Shown here: positions 51,517-59,405 of the stretch, in pieces
Numbering within the stretch: the first letter of the stretch is position 1
Layout of the letters: each line of letters begins with the position of its first letter
Source: Solimicrobium sp043758755
Lineage (GTDB): Bacteria > Pseudomonadota > Gammaproteobacteria > Burkholderiales > Burkholderiaceae_D
NCBI GenBank assembly: GCA_043758755.1
Contig: JAYVMW010000038.1
Span: 1 to 64,000, forward strand
Length of the DNA: 64,000 nucleotides
Direction: 5' to 3'
Made by a program: the position numbers and the translations under genes
Notes under the pieces: model-generated
The model's input: the letters and a program-made list of their open reading frames with translations, nothing else
Database searches by the model: none
What the model was told of the DNA's origin: nothing

Positions 51517-51799
51517 AACCTTGATTGCCGTACAGGTTTGTCATATCACACCACAGAAACAGTTTTTGCGAACTGTACAGGTCGAGCAGGGCGGTACTGT
51601 TCAACTGGCCATCGAAGTCAGCGGGCTGATGGATGAATTTCCCGGAATGACTCTGACCAATATCAAGACGGGCATTTATTCAAAGCTGAAAAGTCTGGAT
51701 ACGGTGCTTAATCAACACGACAGGGTAGAAATTTATCGCCCTTTGCTGGTGGAACCGATGGTCGCACGACGAGCCAGAGCGAATAAAAAAGCCGGCTAA
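51506..51799 (+). CDS. rnfH: RnfH-family ubiquitin-like protein
   Basis: A 97-residue beta-grasp protein of the RnfH (RatB) family from the ATG at 51506, overlapping ratA. Features are KTLIAVQVCHITPQKQF, LTNIKTGIYSK and DRVEIYRPLLVEPMVARRAR with RPL near the C-terminus. The function is unproven. Its stop overlaps the convergent DUF4124 gene stop. Confidence 0.92.
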   Translation: MASKTLIAVQVCHITPQKQFLRTVQVEQGGTVQLAIEVSGLMDEFPGMTLTNIKTGIYSKLKSLDTVLNQHDRVEIYRPLLVEPMVARRARANKKAG

Positions 51800-52296
51800 T
51801 TGCCGCAGTCGAGCAAATTCTGATTTACCGTCGAAATTTCTTGCTTACGTTTTTCAGCCGTCATGAGAGTGCTTGTACCATTGGCGTCAGTCAGTGCAAA
51901 TTGCTGACCCGAAACCAGACTTTGTTGGTATTCACGCATTCTTCGGCAGTTTTCTGCTTTGGCTGCCGTATTTTTTGCCTCTTCAGAGGCCTTTTTCTCC
52001 TTGGCAGCCAGTTCATCGCGACGTTTTTTGTACGCAGCTTCTTTTTCAGCGATTGATTCGGGTTGTTTTGGTTTCTTGGCCTGATCAGCATCGGTATCCG
52101 GTTCGGAAACTACGCTGTCCAGGGTCAATCCCGGGGATTTCAAAATTTTATTCTGGGGCACGTTTGGCGGCGGCGGTTGGTCTGAAAACTGTTTGGAACC
52201 TTTGTCATCGAGCCACACGTACTGAGCCAGCGCTGCAGTACTGACTGTAAATAATGTAGCCAAAACCAGAGTCGTACGTAATATTAATGTTTTCAT
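51796..52296 (-). CDS. DUF4124-domain exported protein
   Basis: A 166-residue exported protein from the ATG at 52296 (signal peptide cut near ALA-QY). The DUF4124 motif YVWLDDKGSKQFSDQPPP lies right after the signal peptide, followed by a long charged coiled-coil part (AEKEAAYKKRRDELAAKEKKA in part) and a Cys-containing C-terminus. The function is unknown; the family is common in beta- and gammaproteobacteria. The gene is divergent from guaB; the 200-bp region between them holds the guaB -10 (TATAAT, 52465-52470). Confidence 0.88.
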   Translation of the reverse strand: MKTLILRTTLVLATLFTVSTAALAQYVWLDDKGSKQFSDQPPPPNVPQNKILKSPGLTLDSVVSEPDTDADQAKKPKQPESIAEKEAAYKKRRDELAAKEKKASEEAKNTAAKAENCRRMREYQQSLVSGQQFALTDANGTSTLMTAEKRKQEISTVNQNLLDCGN

Positions 52297-52464
52297 ATTG
52301 TTCACTAAATAGATTGCTGCATGTTTATAAGATCTGAAGTTGGATTTCGACATGCTTTGTCGAATATGTCAATTAAGATCCTTCTCTGCAGTGGATATCC
52401 TTGAGATTTCTAAAAAAAATTCTAAAATTCTTCAAAGAAACAAGTCGATAAGTGTGGTTTTCTG

Positions 52465-52470
52465 TATAAT
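52465..52470 (+). promoter_or_regulatory. Probable -10 box of guaB
   Basis: Perfect TATAAT 27 bp before the guaB ATG. No good -35 is visible, and no riboswitch-like structure was seen in the leader. Confidence 0.45.
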
Positions 52471-52496
52471 TCGGTTTTGCGCCTATAGGAAATACT

Positions 52497-53954
52497 ATGC
52501 GTCTCCTCCAAAAAGCACTGACCTTCGACGATGTGCTACTAGTTCCAGCCTTTTCTGACATCCTCCCAAAAGAGACTTCACTGACGACCCGTTTAACGCG
52601 GAACATCACGTTAAAAATCCCTTTGCTGTCCGCGGCAATGGACACCGTGACTGAAGCGCGCCTTGCCATTGCCATGGCTCAAGAGGGCGGAATCGGCATC
52701 ATTCATAAAAATCTGACTCCAAAAGAACAGGCCAGCGAAGTTTCAAAAGTAAAACGGTTCGAGTCCGGCGTACTGCGTGATCCGATCACCATCCCACCAG
52801 ACATGACCATCCGCGATGTGCTGGCACTGTCGCAGCTGCATGGTATCAGCGGCTTTCCGGTGGTTGAAGGCAAAGTCGTCATCGGTATTATTACCAATCG
52901 TGATTTACGTTTTGAGCGTGAACTTGATGCCAAAGTACGCGACAAAATGACCCCGCGCGAAAAATTGGTGTACGTCGATGAAAATGCCGATGTAATCGAA
53001 GCAAAGCGTCTGATGAACAAGCACCGCCTGGAGCGCGTTCTGGTGGTGAATTCCGGATTTGAACTCAAGGGTCTGATCACCGTCAAAGACATACAGAAAT
53101 CAACTGAACATCCTGATGCCTGCAAAGATTCGCAGGGTAAATTGCGGGTAGGTGCCGCCGTTGGTGTTGGTCCGGATAATGATGAACGGGTTGATCTGCT
53201 GGTCAAGGCCGGTGTCGATGTGATTGTCGTTGATACAGCGCACGGACACTCCAAAGGGGTGCTGGAACGGATCCGCTGGATCAAGACCCATTACCCTCAG
53301 GTGGATGTCATCGGCGGCAATATCGCCACTGCTGCTGCTGCACTGGCCATGGTTGAATATGGCGCCGACGGTGTCAAAGTGGGCATAGGTCCCGGTTCGA
53401 TTTGTACAACGCGCATTGTTGCCGGAGTCGGCGTGCCGCAAATCACCGCAATTTCGAATGTGGCGAATGCCTTGAAAGGTACTGGCGTTCCATGTATCGC
53501 CGACGGTGGCGTGCGTTATTCCGGTGACGTTTCCAAGGCATTGGCCGCAGGCGCTTCAACCGTGATGATGGGCTCTCTGTTTGCCGGTACTGAAGAAGCA
53601 CCTGGTGAAGTTATTCTGTACCAGGGCCGCAGCTATAAATCCTACCGTGGTATGGGCAGTATTGGTGCCATGGCGGCAGGCTCGGCCGACCGCTATTTCC
53701 AGGAAGATTCCAGTGCCGAAAAAATGGTGCCGGAAGGAATCGAGGGACGGGTTGCCTACAAGGGCAGCGTGCTGGCAATTTTGTTTCAGCTGGTTGGCGG
53801 CGTAAAACAATCCATGGGTTACTGTGGTTGCGCGACGATAGACGATCTGCACAATAAGGCTGAATTTGTTGAAATTACGTCAGCCGGCATGCGCGAATCT
53901 CACGTGCATGATGTTCAGATCACCAAAGAAGCGCCTAATTACCGTTCTGAATAA
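52497..53954 (+). CDS. guaB: IMP dehydrogenase GuaB
   Basis: Oxidises IMP to XMP with NAD, the committed step of GTP synthesis. It has 485 residues with FDDVLLVPAFS at the N-terminus, two CBS domains (about 95-200) that bind adenine or guanine nucleotides, the catalytic loop GIGPGSICTTRIV with the active-site Cys, MMGSLFAGTEEAPGE, and YRGMGSIGAM. Ribosome site AGGA. A GAF-GGDEF gene and then guaA follow on the same strand, so guanine nucleotide synthesis and a possible nucleotide sensor share an operon. Confidence 0.98.
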   Translation: MRLLQKALTFDDVLLVPAFSDILPKETSLTTRLTRNITLKIPLLSAAMDTVTEARLAIAMAQEGGIGIIHKNLTPKEQASEVSKVKRFESGVLRDPITIPPDMTIRDVLALSQLHGISGFPVVEGKVVIGIITNRDLRFERELDAKVRDKMTPREKLVYVDENADVIEAKRLMNKHRLERVLVVNSGFELKGLITVKDIQKSTEHPDACKDSQGKLRVGAAVGVGPDNDERVDLLVKAGVDVIVVDTAHGHSKGVLERIRWIKTHYPQVDVIGGNIATAAAALAMVEYGADGVKVGIGPGSICTTRIVAGVGVPQITAISNVANALKGTGVPCIADGGVRYSGDVSKALAAGASTVMMGSLFAGTEEAPGEVILYQGRSYKSYRGMGSIGAMAAGSADRYFQEDSSAEKMVPEGIEGRVAYKGSVLAILFQLVGGVKQSMGYCGCATIDDLHNKAEFVEITSAGMRESHVHDVQITKEAPNYRSE

Positions 53955-53998
53955 GTTATTTAAAGCACTCAGGTTCAGTTAAACAATTCGGAGAGTTC

Positions 53999-55027
53999 AT
54001 GAAGACACCGGCTGCCGCTGCCAGCACCACACAGGCACCAACAACGACAGGTGGGTTGGCAAATTTTTCGATCTCGGCGCAAGAGGATCGCATACTGCGC
54101 ATCGAGCGTATTGCAATCCGTCTGTTTGGTGTGGCGAACTGTATCGTCAGTTTTGGTCAGGTGGCGGCCCGATTCGGCAAGGGTGAGCGTTCGATGGCGG
54201 CACTCGAGGCGGCATTTTGTGATTCACTGCCATTCTCCAATGATCCGGTCATTGTCAATGATGCCCGATTAGATCCAAGAACTGCCAGCAATCCCTGGGT
54301 AGTCGGGCCGCCTTATATCCGGTTTTATGCGGTTCAACCGGTATTTGATAACAGGCAGGTAGTTGGCGGCATTTACCTGATTGATTATGTGGCGCGTCAA
54401 TATCAGGATGAAGATTCTTTTCTGTTGAGTGATCTGTCCGGTCTGGTAGAGCAGGAGTTGCAATTCGATTCGATGCAGATGGCGCATGATGACCTGCAAA
54501 AGCAAAACCGCTCGCTGCGCCGTGAAAGCATGATCGATCCGATGTTCGGTACATGGAACCGCTCGGCTATCATCCGTTCCCTCGAAATCGAAGTGCTGCG
54601 CTGCAAGTCTGCCGGTAAGCCGATGTCACTGGCCATGGTCAGCATAGATAATTATGCTGAACTGAAAAACGAATTCGGTCTGCATGCAGCCGAGTCTATT
54701 CTGGTCAAGATGGTCAGCCGGGTTCGGTCCTGCATCCGTCCGTTCGATGCGTTGGGCCGCTATGGTTCGGAAGAATTCATGGTGGTTTTGCCGGGTGCTT
54801 CTAACGTAGTGATACAGGCTGTGACGGAACGCATCCGTAATACGCTATTGGCGCATTCAGAAATCATCAATGGGCAAGAGGTTGCGGTATCTGTTTGCGT
54901 CGGAACCGTGTCGACAGATTTATTTCAGGACGCCCCTTCAGAAATATTGATGAATCTGGTTGAGCAAGAGTTACATAAAGCAAAGAAATCCGGCAACAAC
55001 AGTTTTTCGCATGGCGTACCGGTTTAA
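53999..55027 (+). CDS. GAF-GGDEF protein with a degenerate active site, between guaB and guaA
   Basis: A cytosolic 342-residue protein: a GAF domain (about 30-155), a coiled linker (155-178) and a GGDEF domain (about 179-340). Diguanylate cyclases make c-di-GMP from two GTP. Here the signature reads GSEEF (256-260) rather than GGDEF/GGEEF. The first metal-binding Asp of the usual D-I-D motif is Ser215 (SIDNY), and the usual GD after the conserved His is E-S (HAAES). The opening motif is DPMFGTWNR (180-188) versus DPLTGLWNR. Loss of the metal ligand suggests it is not an active cyclase but may bind GTP or c-di-GMP. It lies 44 bp after guaB and 72 bp before guaA. Confidence 0.88.
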   Translation: MKTPAAAASTTQAPTTTGGLANFSISAQEDRILRIERIAIRLFGVANCIVSFGQVAARFGKGERSMAALEAAFCDSLPFSNDPVIVNDARLDPRTASNPWVVGPPYIRFYAVQPVFDNRQVVGGIYLIDYVARQYQDEDSFLLSDLSGLVEQELQFDSMQMAHDDLQKQNRSLRRESMIDPMFGTWNRSAIIRSLEIEVLRCKSAGKPMSLAMVSIDNYAELKNEFGLHAAESILVKMVSRVRSCIRPFDALGRYGSEEFMVVLPGASNVVIQAVTERIRNTLLAHSEIINGQEVAVSVCVGTVSTDLFQDAPSEILMNLVEQELHKAKKSGNNSFSHGVPV

Positions 55028-55099
55028 ACGGGCGTTGGCGTTTTGATGTTTACCCTCTCATATTAATTTGGCAGTTCATTTTCTCGAATAGTTTATTAC

Positions 55100-56680
55100 A
55101 TGCATTCTAAAATTCTGATCCTCGATTTCGGCTCTCAAGTTACCCAGTTAATCGCGCGCCGGGTGCGTGATGCAGGGGTGTTTTCTGAAGTATTTCCGTA
55201 CGACGTGAGTGACGATTTCATCCGCAGCTATGGTGCCGCAGGAATCATCCTGTCAGGCGGCCCAAACAGCGTTACTGAAGAAGAAACACCCAGAGCGCCG
55301 CAGGCCGTGTTTGAGCTGGGCGTGCCGGTACTGGGCATCTGTTATGGCATGCAAACCATGGCAGCGCAACTTGGCGGTCAGGTTGAAAATGGCAAGGTGC
55401 GAGAATTCGGTTATGCCGAAGTGCGCGCGCGCGGACATACCAGACTGTTCAAAGATATCGCCGATTTCACCACGCCCCAAGGGCATGGCATGCTCAAAGT
55501 CTGGATGAGCCACGGCGACAAGGTCATCACGATGCCGACCGGTTTCAAATTGATGGCTTCGACTGACAATTGCCCGATAGCCGGCATGGCCGATGAAGAG
55601 CGCCATTTTTATGCCGTGCAGTTTCATCCGGAAGTTACCCATACGGTACAGGGCATTGCCATCATTGGTCGCTTTGTTCATGATATATGCGGATGCAAAT
55701 CCGACTGGAACATGCCCGACTATATTAACGAGGCAGTAGCTGCAATCCGCGCGCAGGTGGGCACCGACGACGTTATTCTGGGTCTGTCCGGTGGTGTTGA
55801 CAGCAGCGTGGCTGCGGCGCTGATTCATCGTGCAATCGGCAACCAGCTGACCTGCGTATTTGTCGATCATGGCCTGTTGCGTCTGGATGAAGGCAAAATG
55901 GTCATGGAGATGTTTGCTGACAATCTGGGCGTAAAAGTTATCCATGTTGATGCTACCGCCCAGTTTATGGGACATCTGACCGGAGTTTCCGATCCGGAGC
56001 AAAAACGCAAAATCATTGGTCGTGAATTTGTCGAAGTATTCCAGGTCGAGTCCGGCAAAATCAAGAATGCCAAATGGCTGGCGCAGGGAACCATCTATCC
56101 GGACGTGATTGAAAGCGCCGGCAAGGGTAAGAAAGGGCATACCATCAAGAGTCACCACAATGTCGGCGGCTTGCCGGAAACCCTGCACCTGAAACTGCTC
56201 GAACCATTGCGCGAGCTGTTCAAGGATGAAGTCAGGAAACTCGGTGTGGCATTGGGATTGCCGGAATCCATGGTGTATCGCCATCCTTTCCCGGGACCTG
56301 GATTGGGTGTGCGGATTCTGGGCGAAGTCAAAAAAGAATTTGCCGATCTGCTCAGAAGAGCGGACGCGATATTTATCGAAGAATTGCGCAATACGCCGGT
56401 CGAGGGCACCGATCAGAACTGGTATCAGGCCACCAGTCAGGCATTTGCAGTGTTCCTCCCGGTGAAGTCGGTGGGTGTGATGGGCGACGGCCGCACCTAC
56501 GAATATGTGGTGGCGTTACGTGCCGTGCAGACTCAGGATTTCATGACCGCGCACTGGGCGCATTTGCCGCATGAACTGCTGGGCAAAGTGTCGAACCGTA
56601 TCATTAATGAAGTGCGCGGAATTAATCGGGTTGTCTACGACATTTCTGGAAAACCTCCGGCCACCATTGAGTGGGAATAG
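55100..56680 (+). CDS. guaA: GMP synthase (glutamine-hydrolysing) GuaA
   Basis: Converts XMP to GMP using glutamine and ATP. It has 526 residues: an N-terminal glutamine amidotransferase with the nucleophile Cys in GICYGMQTMA and the His/Glu in QFHPEVTHT, the ATP-pyrophosphatase P-loop GLSGGVDSSVAA, and the C-terminal dimerisation domain ending NEVRGINRVVYDISGKPPATIEWE (in part: KPPATIEWE). It completes the guanine pathway begun by guaB. Confidence 0.98.
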   Translation: MHSKILILDFGSQVTQLIARRVRDAGVFSEVFPYDVSDDFIRSYGAAGIILSGGPNSVTEEETPRAPQAVFELGVPVLGICYGMQTMAAQLGGQVENGKVREFGYAEVRARGHTRLFKDIADFTTPQGHGMLKVWMSHGDKVITMPTGFKLMASTDNCPIAGMADEERHFYAVQFHPEVTHTVQGIAIIGRFVHDICGCKSDWNMPDYINEAVAAIRAQVGTDDVILGLSGGVDSSVAAALIHRAIGNQLTCVFVDHGLLRLDEGKMVMEMFADNLGVKVIHVDATAQFMGHLTGVSDPEQKRKIIGREFVEVFQVESGKIKNAKWLAQGTIYPDVIESAGKGKKGHTIKSHHNVGGLPETLHLKLLEPLRELFKDEVRKLGVALGLPESMVYRHPFPGPGLGVRILGEVKKEFADLLRRADAIFIEELRNTPVEGTDQNWYQATSQAFAVFLPVKSVGVMGDGRTYEYVVALRAVQTQDFMTAHWAHLPHELLGKVSNRIINEVRGINRVVYDISGKPPATIEWE

Positions 56681-56748
56681 GATTCTGGTAGCCGTTATTC
56701 CTGACCGACTTATGGTCTGATTCATCGTTCCTGATTGCGAGTTGCGCA

Positions 56749-57384
56749 GTGACTTACAGCGTTAAAGAGATTTTTTATACCCTGCAGGGCGAGGGCACGC
56801 ACGCTGGTCGCCCTGCGGTATTTTGTCGTTTTGCCGGCTGCAATTTATGGTCGGGACGCGAAGCCGACCGCGCCAGCGCAGTCTGTCAGTTCTGCGACAC
56901 CGATTTTGTCGGAACCGACGGTGAACTGGGCGGAAAATTCAAAAAGGCACAGCAATTGGCCGACACCATCAATCAGTTATGGCCAACTGTTTATCCTGAA
57001 AAGAAGTTTGTGGTATTCACCGGGGGTGAGCCATTGATGCAACTGGATGCCAAACTGATCGCTGCCATGCATGATCGCGGTTTTGAAATTGCCATCGAAA
57101 CCAATGGAACGCTGCCTGTTCCCGGCGGAATTGACTGGGTGTGCGTCAGTCCCAAAATGGGCTCTGAACTGGTTGTACAAAAAGGTGACGAGCTCAAAGT
57201 CGTCATACCCCAGTTGGGACAGCAGTTGCAACAATATGCGCGACTCGATTTCCGGCACTTCTATGTGCAGGCCATGGATGGACCGCTGCAGGCAGATAAT
57301 CTGCGCAAGGCTGTGGAATTCTGCAAATCAAATCCACTCTGGAAATTGAGTATGCAAACACACAAATTGCTCAATATTCCCTGA
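56749..57384 (+). CDS. queE: 7-carboxy-7-deazaguanine synthase QueE
   Basis: Radical-SAM enzyme that makes 7-carboxy-7-deazaguanine in queuosine synthesis. The 211-residue protein starts at a GTG (56749), with no strong ribosome site. The iron-sulfur cysteines are Cys31, Cys46 and Cys49, a CX14CX2C pattern known for a subset of QueE proteins including Burkholderia, instead of the usual CX3CX2C. FTGGEPLMQ and IAIETNGTLPVP are further motifs. It is followed 26 bp later by queD, which supplies its substrate. Confidence 0.96.
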   Translation: MTYSVKEIFYTLQGEGTHAGRPAVFCRFAGCNLWSGREADRASAVCQFCDTDFVGTDGELGGKFKKAQQLADTINQLWPTVYPEKKFVVFTGGEPLMQLDAKLIAAMHDRGFEIAIETNGTLPVPGGIDWVCVSPKMGSELVVQKGDELKVVIPQLGQQLQQYARLDFRHFYVQAMDGPLQADNLRKAVEFCKSNPLWKLSMQTHKLLNIP

Positions 57385-57410
57385 TAAATAGAAAAGTTTT
57401 AAGGCACAAC

Positions 57411-57866
57411 ATGCTTACCATTACCAGAAAAATCGAGTTCGATTCAGGTCACCGGATCCCGGACCATAACAGCCAGTGTCGCAATCTGCACGGACATCGC
57501 TATACCTTGCTGATCACACTGGTCGGTGAAGTGGTCAAACAGGACGGCGTGTCCGACAACGGCATGATCATGGACTTTTCCGATATCAAGGAACTGGCGC
57601 ACCAGCATCTGGTGAGCCTGTGGGATCACGCATTTCTGGTGTATGAAAAAGATACCGCCGTGGTTGACTTTCTGAAAACCCTGCCGGGACACAAAACAGT
57701 GGTAGTGGATCGGGTACCGACCGTTGAAAATCTGGCGCAGATTGCCTTTGACATGCTCAAAGAGGTGTATCACAACCGCTATGGCCGTGCGCTGGCGCTG
57801 AAAAAAATCACGCTATATGAAACACCCAACTGCTGGGCTGAAATCAACGATGACCTTGTCAGCTGA
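57411..57866 (+). CDS. queD: 6-carboxy-5,6,7,8-tetrahydropterin synthase QueD
   Basis: Converts dihydroneopterin triphosphate to 6-carboxytetrahydropterin, the substrate of QueE. It has 151 residues with zinc-ligand histidines His14, His27 and His29 (FDSGHRIPDH, NLHGHRY) and the catalytic Cys23. GMIMDFSDIKEL and LYETPNCWAEI are also conserved. The stop overlaps the tadA start region, so the genes are coupled. Both queuosine and TadA act on tRNA position 34. Confidence 0.97.
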   Translation: MLTITRKIEFDSGHRIPDHNSQCRNLHGHRYTLLITLVGEVVKQDGVSDNGMIMDFSDIKELAHQHLVSLWDHAFLVYEKDTAVVDFLKTLPGHKTVVVDRVPTVENLAQIAFDMLKEVYHNRYGRALALKKITLYETPNCWAEINDDLVS

Positions 57867-58332
57867 TGTCGACGCACACTTCATGCGTCTGGCTCTGCAG
57901 CAGGCGATAAGGGCCCAACAGGCCGGTGAAGTTCCGGTCGGCGCCGTACTGGTGCGCGATGGTGTGGTTGTTGGTACCGGATACAATCACCCGATCGGTT
58001 TGCATGACCCCAGTGCCCATGCTGAAATGATGGCGTTACGTGACGGGGCTGCCAGCCTGGAAAATTACCGACTGCCTGGCTGCACGATGTACGTCACTCT
58101 GGAGCCGTGTGCCATGTGCGCCGGGGCCATGCTGCATGCACGACTGGAACGGGTGGTGTTTGGTGCGACCGATCCGAAAACCGGTGTGGCCGGTTCGGTT
58201 CTGAACCTGTTTGATCAGACGCAGCTCAATCATCAAACCAGCGTTGTTGGTGGCGTGCTTGCCAATGAGTGCAGCCAGATGCTGAGTTCATTCTTTGCAC
58301 AGCGCCGATTACAAAAGAAGACTTCTGACTAA
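57850..58332 (+). CDS. tadA: tRNA-specific adenosine deaminase TadA
   Basis: Deaminates adenosine 34 to inosine in tRNA-Arg(ACG). It has 160 residues from the ATG at 57850, overlapping the queD end by 17 bp; ATG 57817 is also in frame but lengthens the protein beyond the family norm. The zinc site is H57-A-E59 (SAHAEMMALR) and Cys87/Cys90 (LEPCAMCAGA). VPVGAVLV and GATDPKTGVAGS complete the fold. Confidence 0.96.
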   Translation: MTLSADVDAHFMRLALQQAIRAQQAGEVPVGAVLVRDGVVVGTGYNHPIGLHDPSAHAEMMALRDGAASLENYRLPGCTMYVTLEPCAMCAGAMLHARLERVVFGATDPKTGVAGSVLNLFDQTQLNHQTSVVGGVLANECSQMLSSFFAQRRLQKKTSD

Positions 58333-58356
58333 TTGACCATCATCGCGACAACCAAC

Positions 58357-59271
58357 ATGCCAACCATTGCCATTATCGCTCCCGGCGCTTACGCACCGAA
58401 CCCCGAATTTGCCCTGCGCGCCATCCAGCGCCTGCAGCAACGCGGCTGGACCGTGAAAAATCTGGTTGATCTGAATTCAAAATACCTGCGCTTTTCTGCC
58501 GATGATGCCAGCCGCCTGGCTCAGCTCTATCAGTCGGCAGATGACCCGGAAGTCGAGGTCGTCATGGCCTTGCGCGGTGGTTACGGCTTTTCCCGGATTC
58601 TGGATCAGGTCGATTTCACCCGTCTTGCGGCAAGTGGCAAACTGTTTGTTGGATTCAGCGATTTCACACCCATGCATTGCGGCCTGCTGGCCAAGGCCGG
58701 CAGAATCAGCTTTGCCGGACCAATGCTGTATGACGATTTCGGGTCGGATCAGCAACAGGATTTCACGTTCGAGCAGTTCGAGCGCTGCCTGTTTCATGAT
58801 AATTACAGTTTCAGTGTGGACGTGCAGGGCAATCCCGACCTGACGCTCGAGGGACCATTCTGGGGCGGCAACCTGGCCATGCTCACGCATCTGGTCGGAA
58901 CACCGTATTTACCGGAGGTGAAAGAGGGCATTGTGTTCATTGAAGACGTTAATGAAAATCCGTATCGGGTCGAGCGCATGATCATGCAACTGCATCATGC
59001 CGGCATTCTTGCCTCGCAGCAGGCCCTGGTGATGGGGCATTTTACGAATTATCGCTCGACCGAATACGATAACGGCTATGACTACGCCAGCATGCTGGAA
59101 TTCATTCGCAGCAAGATTGGCATCCCTGTCATTACCGGTCTGCCTTTTGGGCATTGTCCCAACAAGGTTACCTTGCCGTTTGGGGCACAGGTCAAACTGA
59201 CCAGCAACGGAGCCCAGATCAGGTTCGCGTTTGCCGGTTATCCGCACCTGTCGGTCTCGAAGCCTGATTGA
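58357..59271 (+). CDS. ldcA: LD-carboxypeptidase LdcA (muramoyltetrapeptide carboxypeptidase)
   Basis: Cytoplasmic S66-family peptidase that trims the D-Ala from recycled murein tetrapeptides. It has 304 residues from the ATG at 58357; a TTG at 58333 directly after the tadA stop is an alternative start. Visible are IIAPGAY at the N-terminus, MALRGGYGFSRIL, the nucleophile Ser101 in FVGFSDFTPMHCG, the Glu in FIEDVNENPYRVERM, and the His in GLPFGHCPNK. The active-site set Ser-Glu-His appears complete. Confidence 0.94.
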   Translation: MPTIAIIAPGAYAPNPEFALRAIQRLQQRGWTVKNLVDLNSKYLRFSADDASRLAQLYQSADDPEVEVVMALRGGYGFSRILDQVDFTRLAASGKLFVGFSDFTPMHCGLLAKAGRISFAGPMLYDDFGSDQQQDFTFEQFERCLFHDNYSFSVDVQGNPDLTLEGPFWGGNLAMLTHLVGTPYLPEVKEGIVFIEDVNENPYRVERMIMQLHHAGILASQQALVMGHFTNYRSTEYDNGYDYASMLEFIRSKIGIPVITGLPFGHCPNKVTLPFGAQVKLTSNGAQIRFAFAGYPHLSVSKPD

Positions 59272-59334
59272 ATCGGGCGTTGTCATTATGTAATTCTGAG
59301 CGGCTTTTTTCAGAAAATACCCTCTCAAAACTGC

Positions 59335-59340
59335 TATAAT
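59335..59340 (+). promoter_or_regulatory. Probable -10 box upstream of the ABC-F gene
   Basis: Perfect TATAAT 66 bp before the GTG start; no convincing -35. Confidence 0.4.
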
Positions 59341-59405
59341 CCGCCCCTGCTGTTTTTACTCGCGACTCACTCTTTCTTCACTCGTTCTTCACTAAAGGCC
59401 TTACC

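Noticed and set aside
51067..51799. ratA-rnfH as a toxin-antitoxin module
   Set aside because: Although once named RatA/RatB, the pair is a conserved chromosomal neighbour of smpB and relates to COQ10-like and ubiquitin-like folds; addiction behaviour is not supported by the sequence.
55253..56284. Long minus-strand open frame (343 codons) opposite guaA
   Set aside because: Lies wholly inside guaA, has no family motifs and no ribosome site; it is a shadow of guaA codon use.
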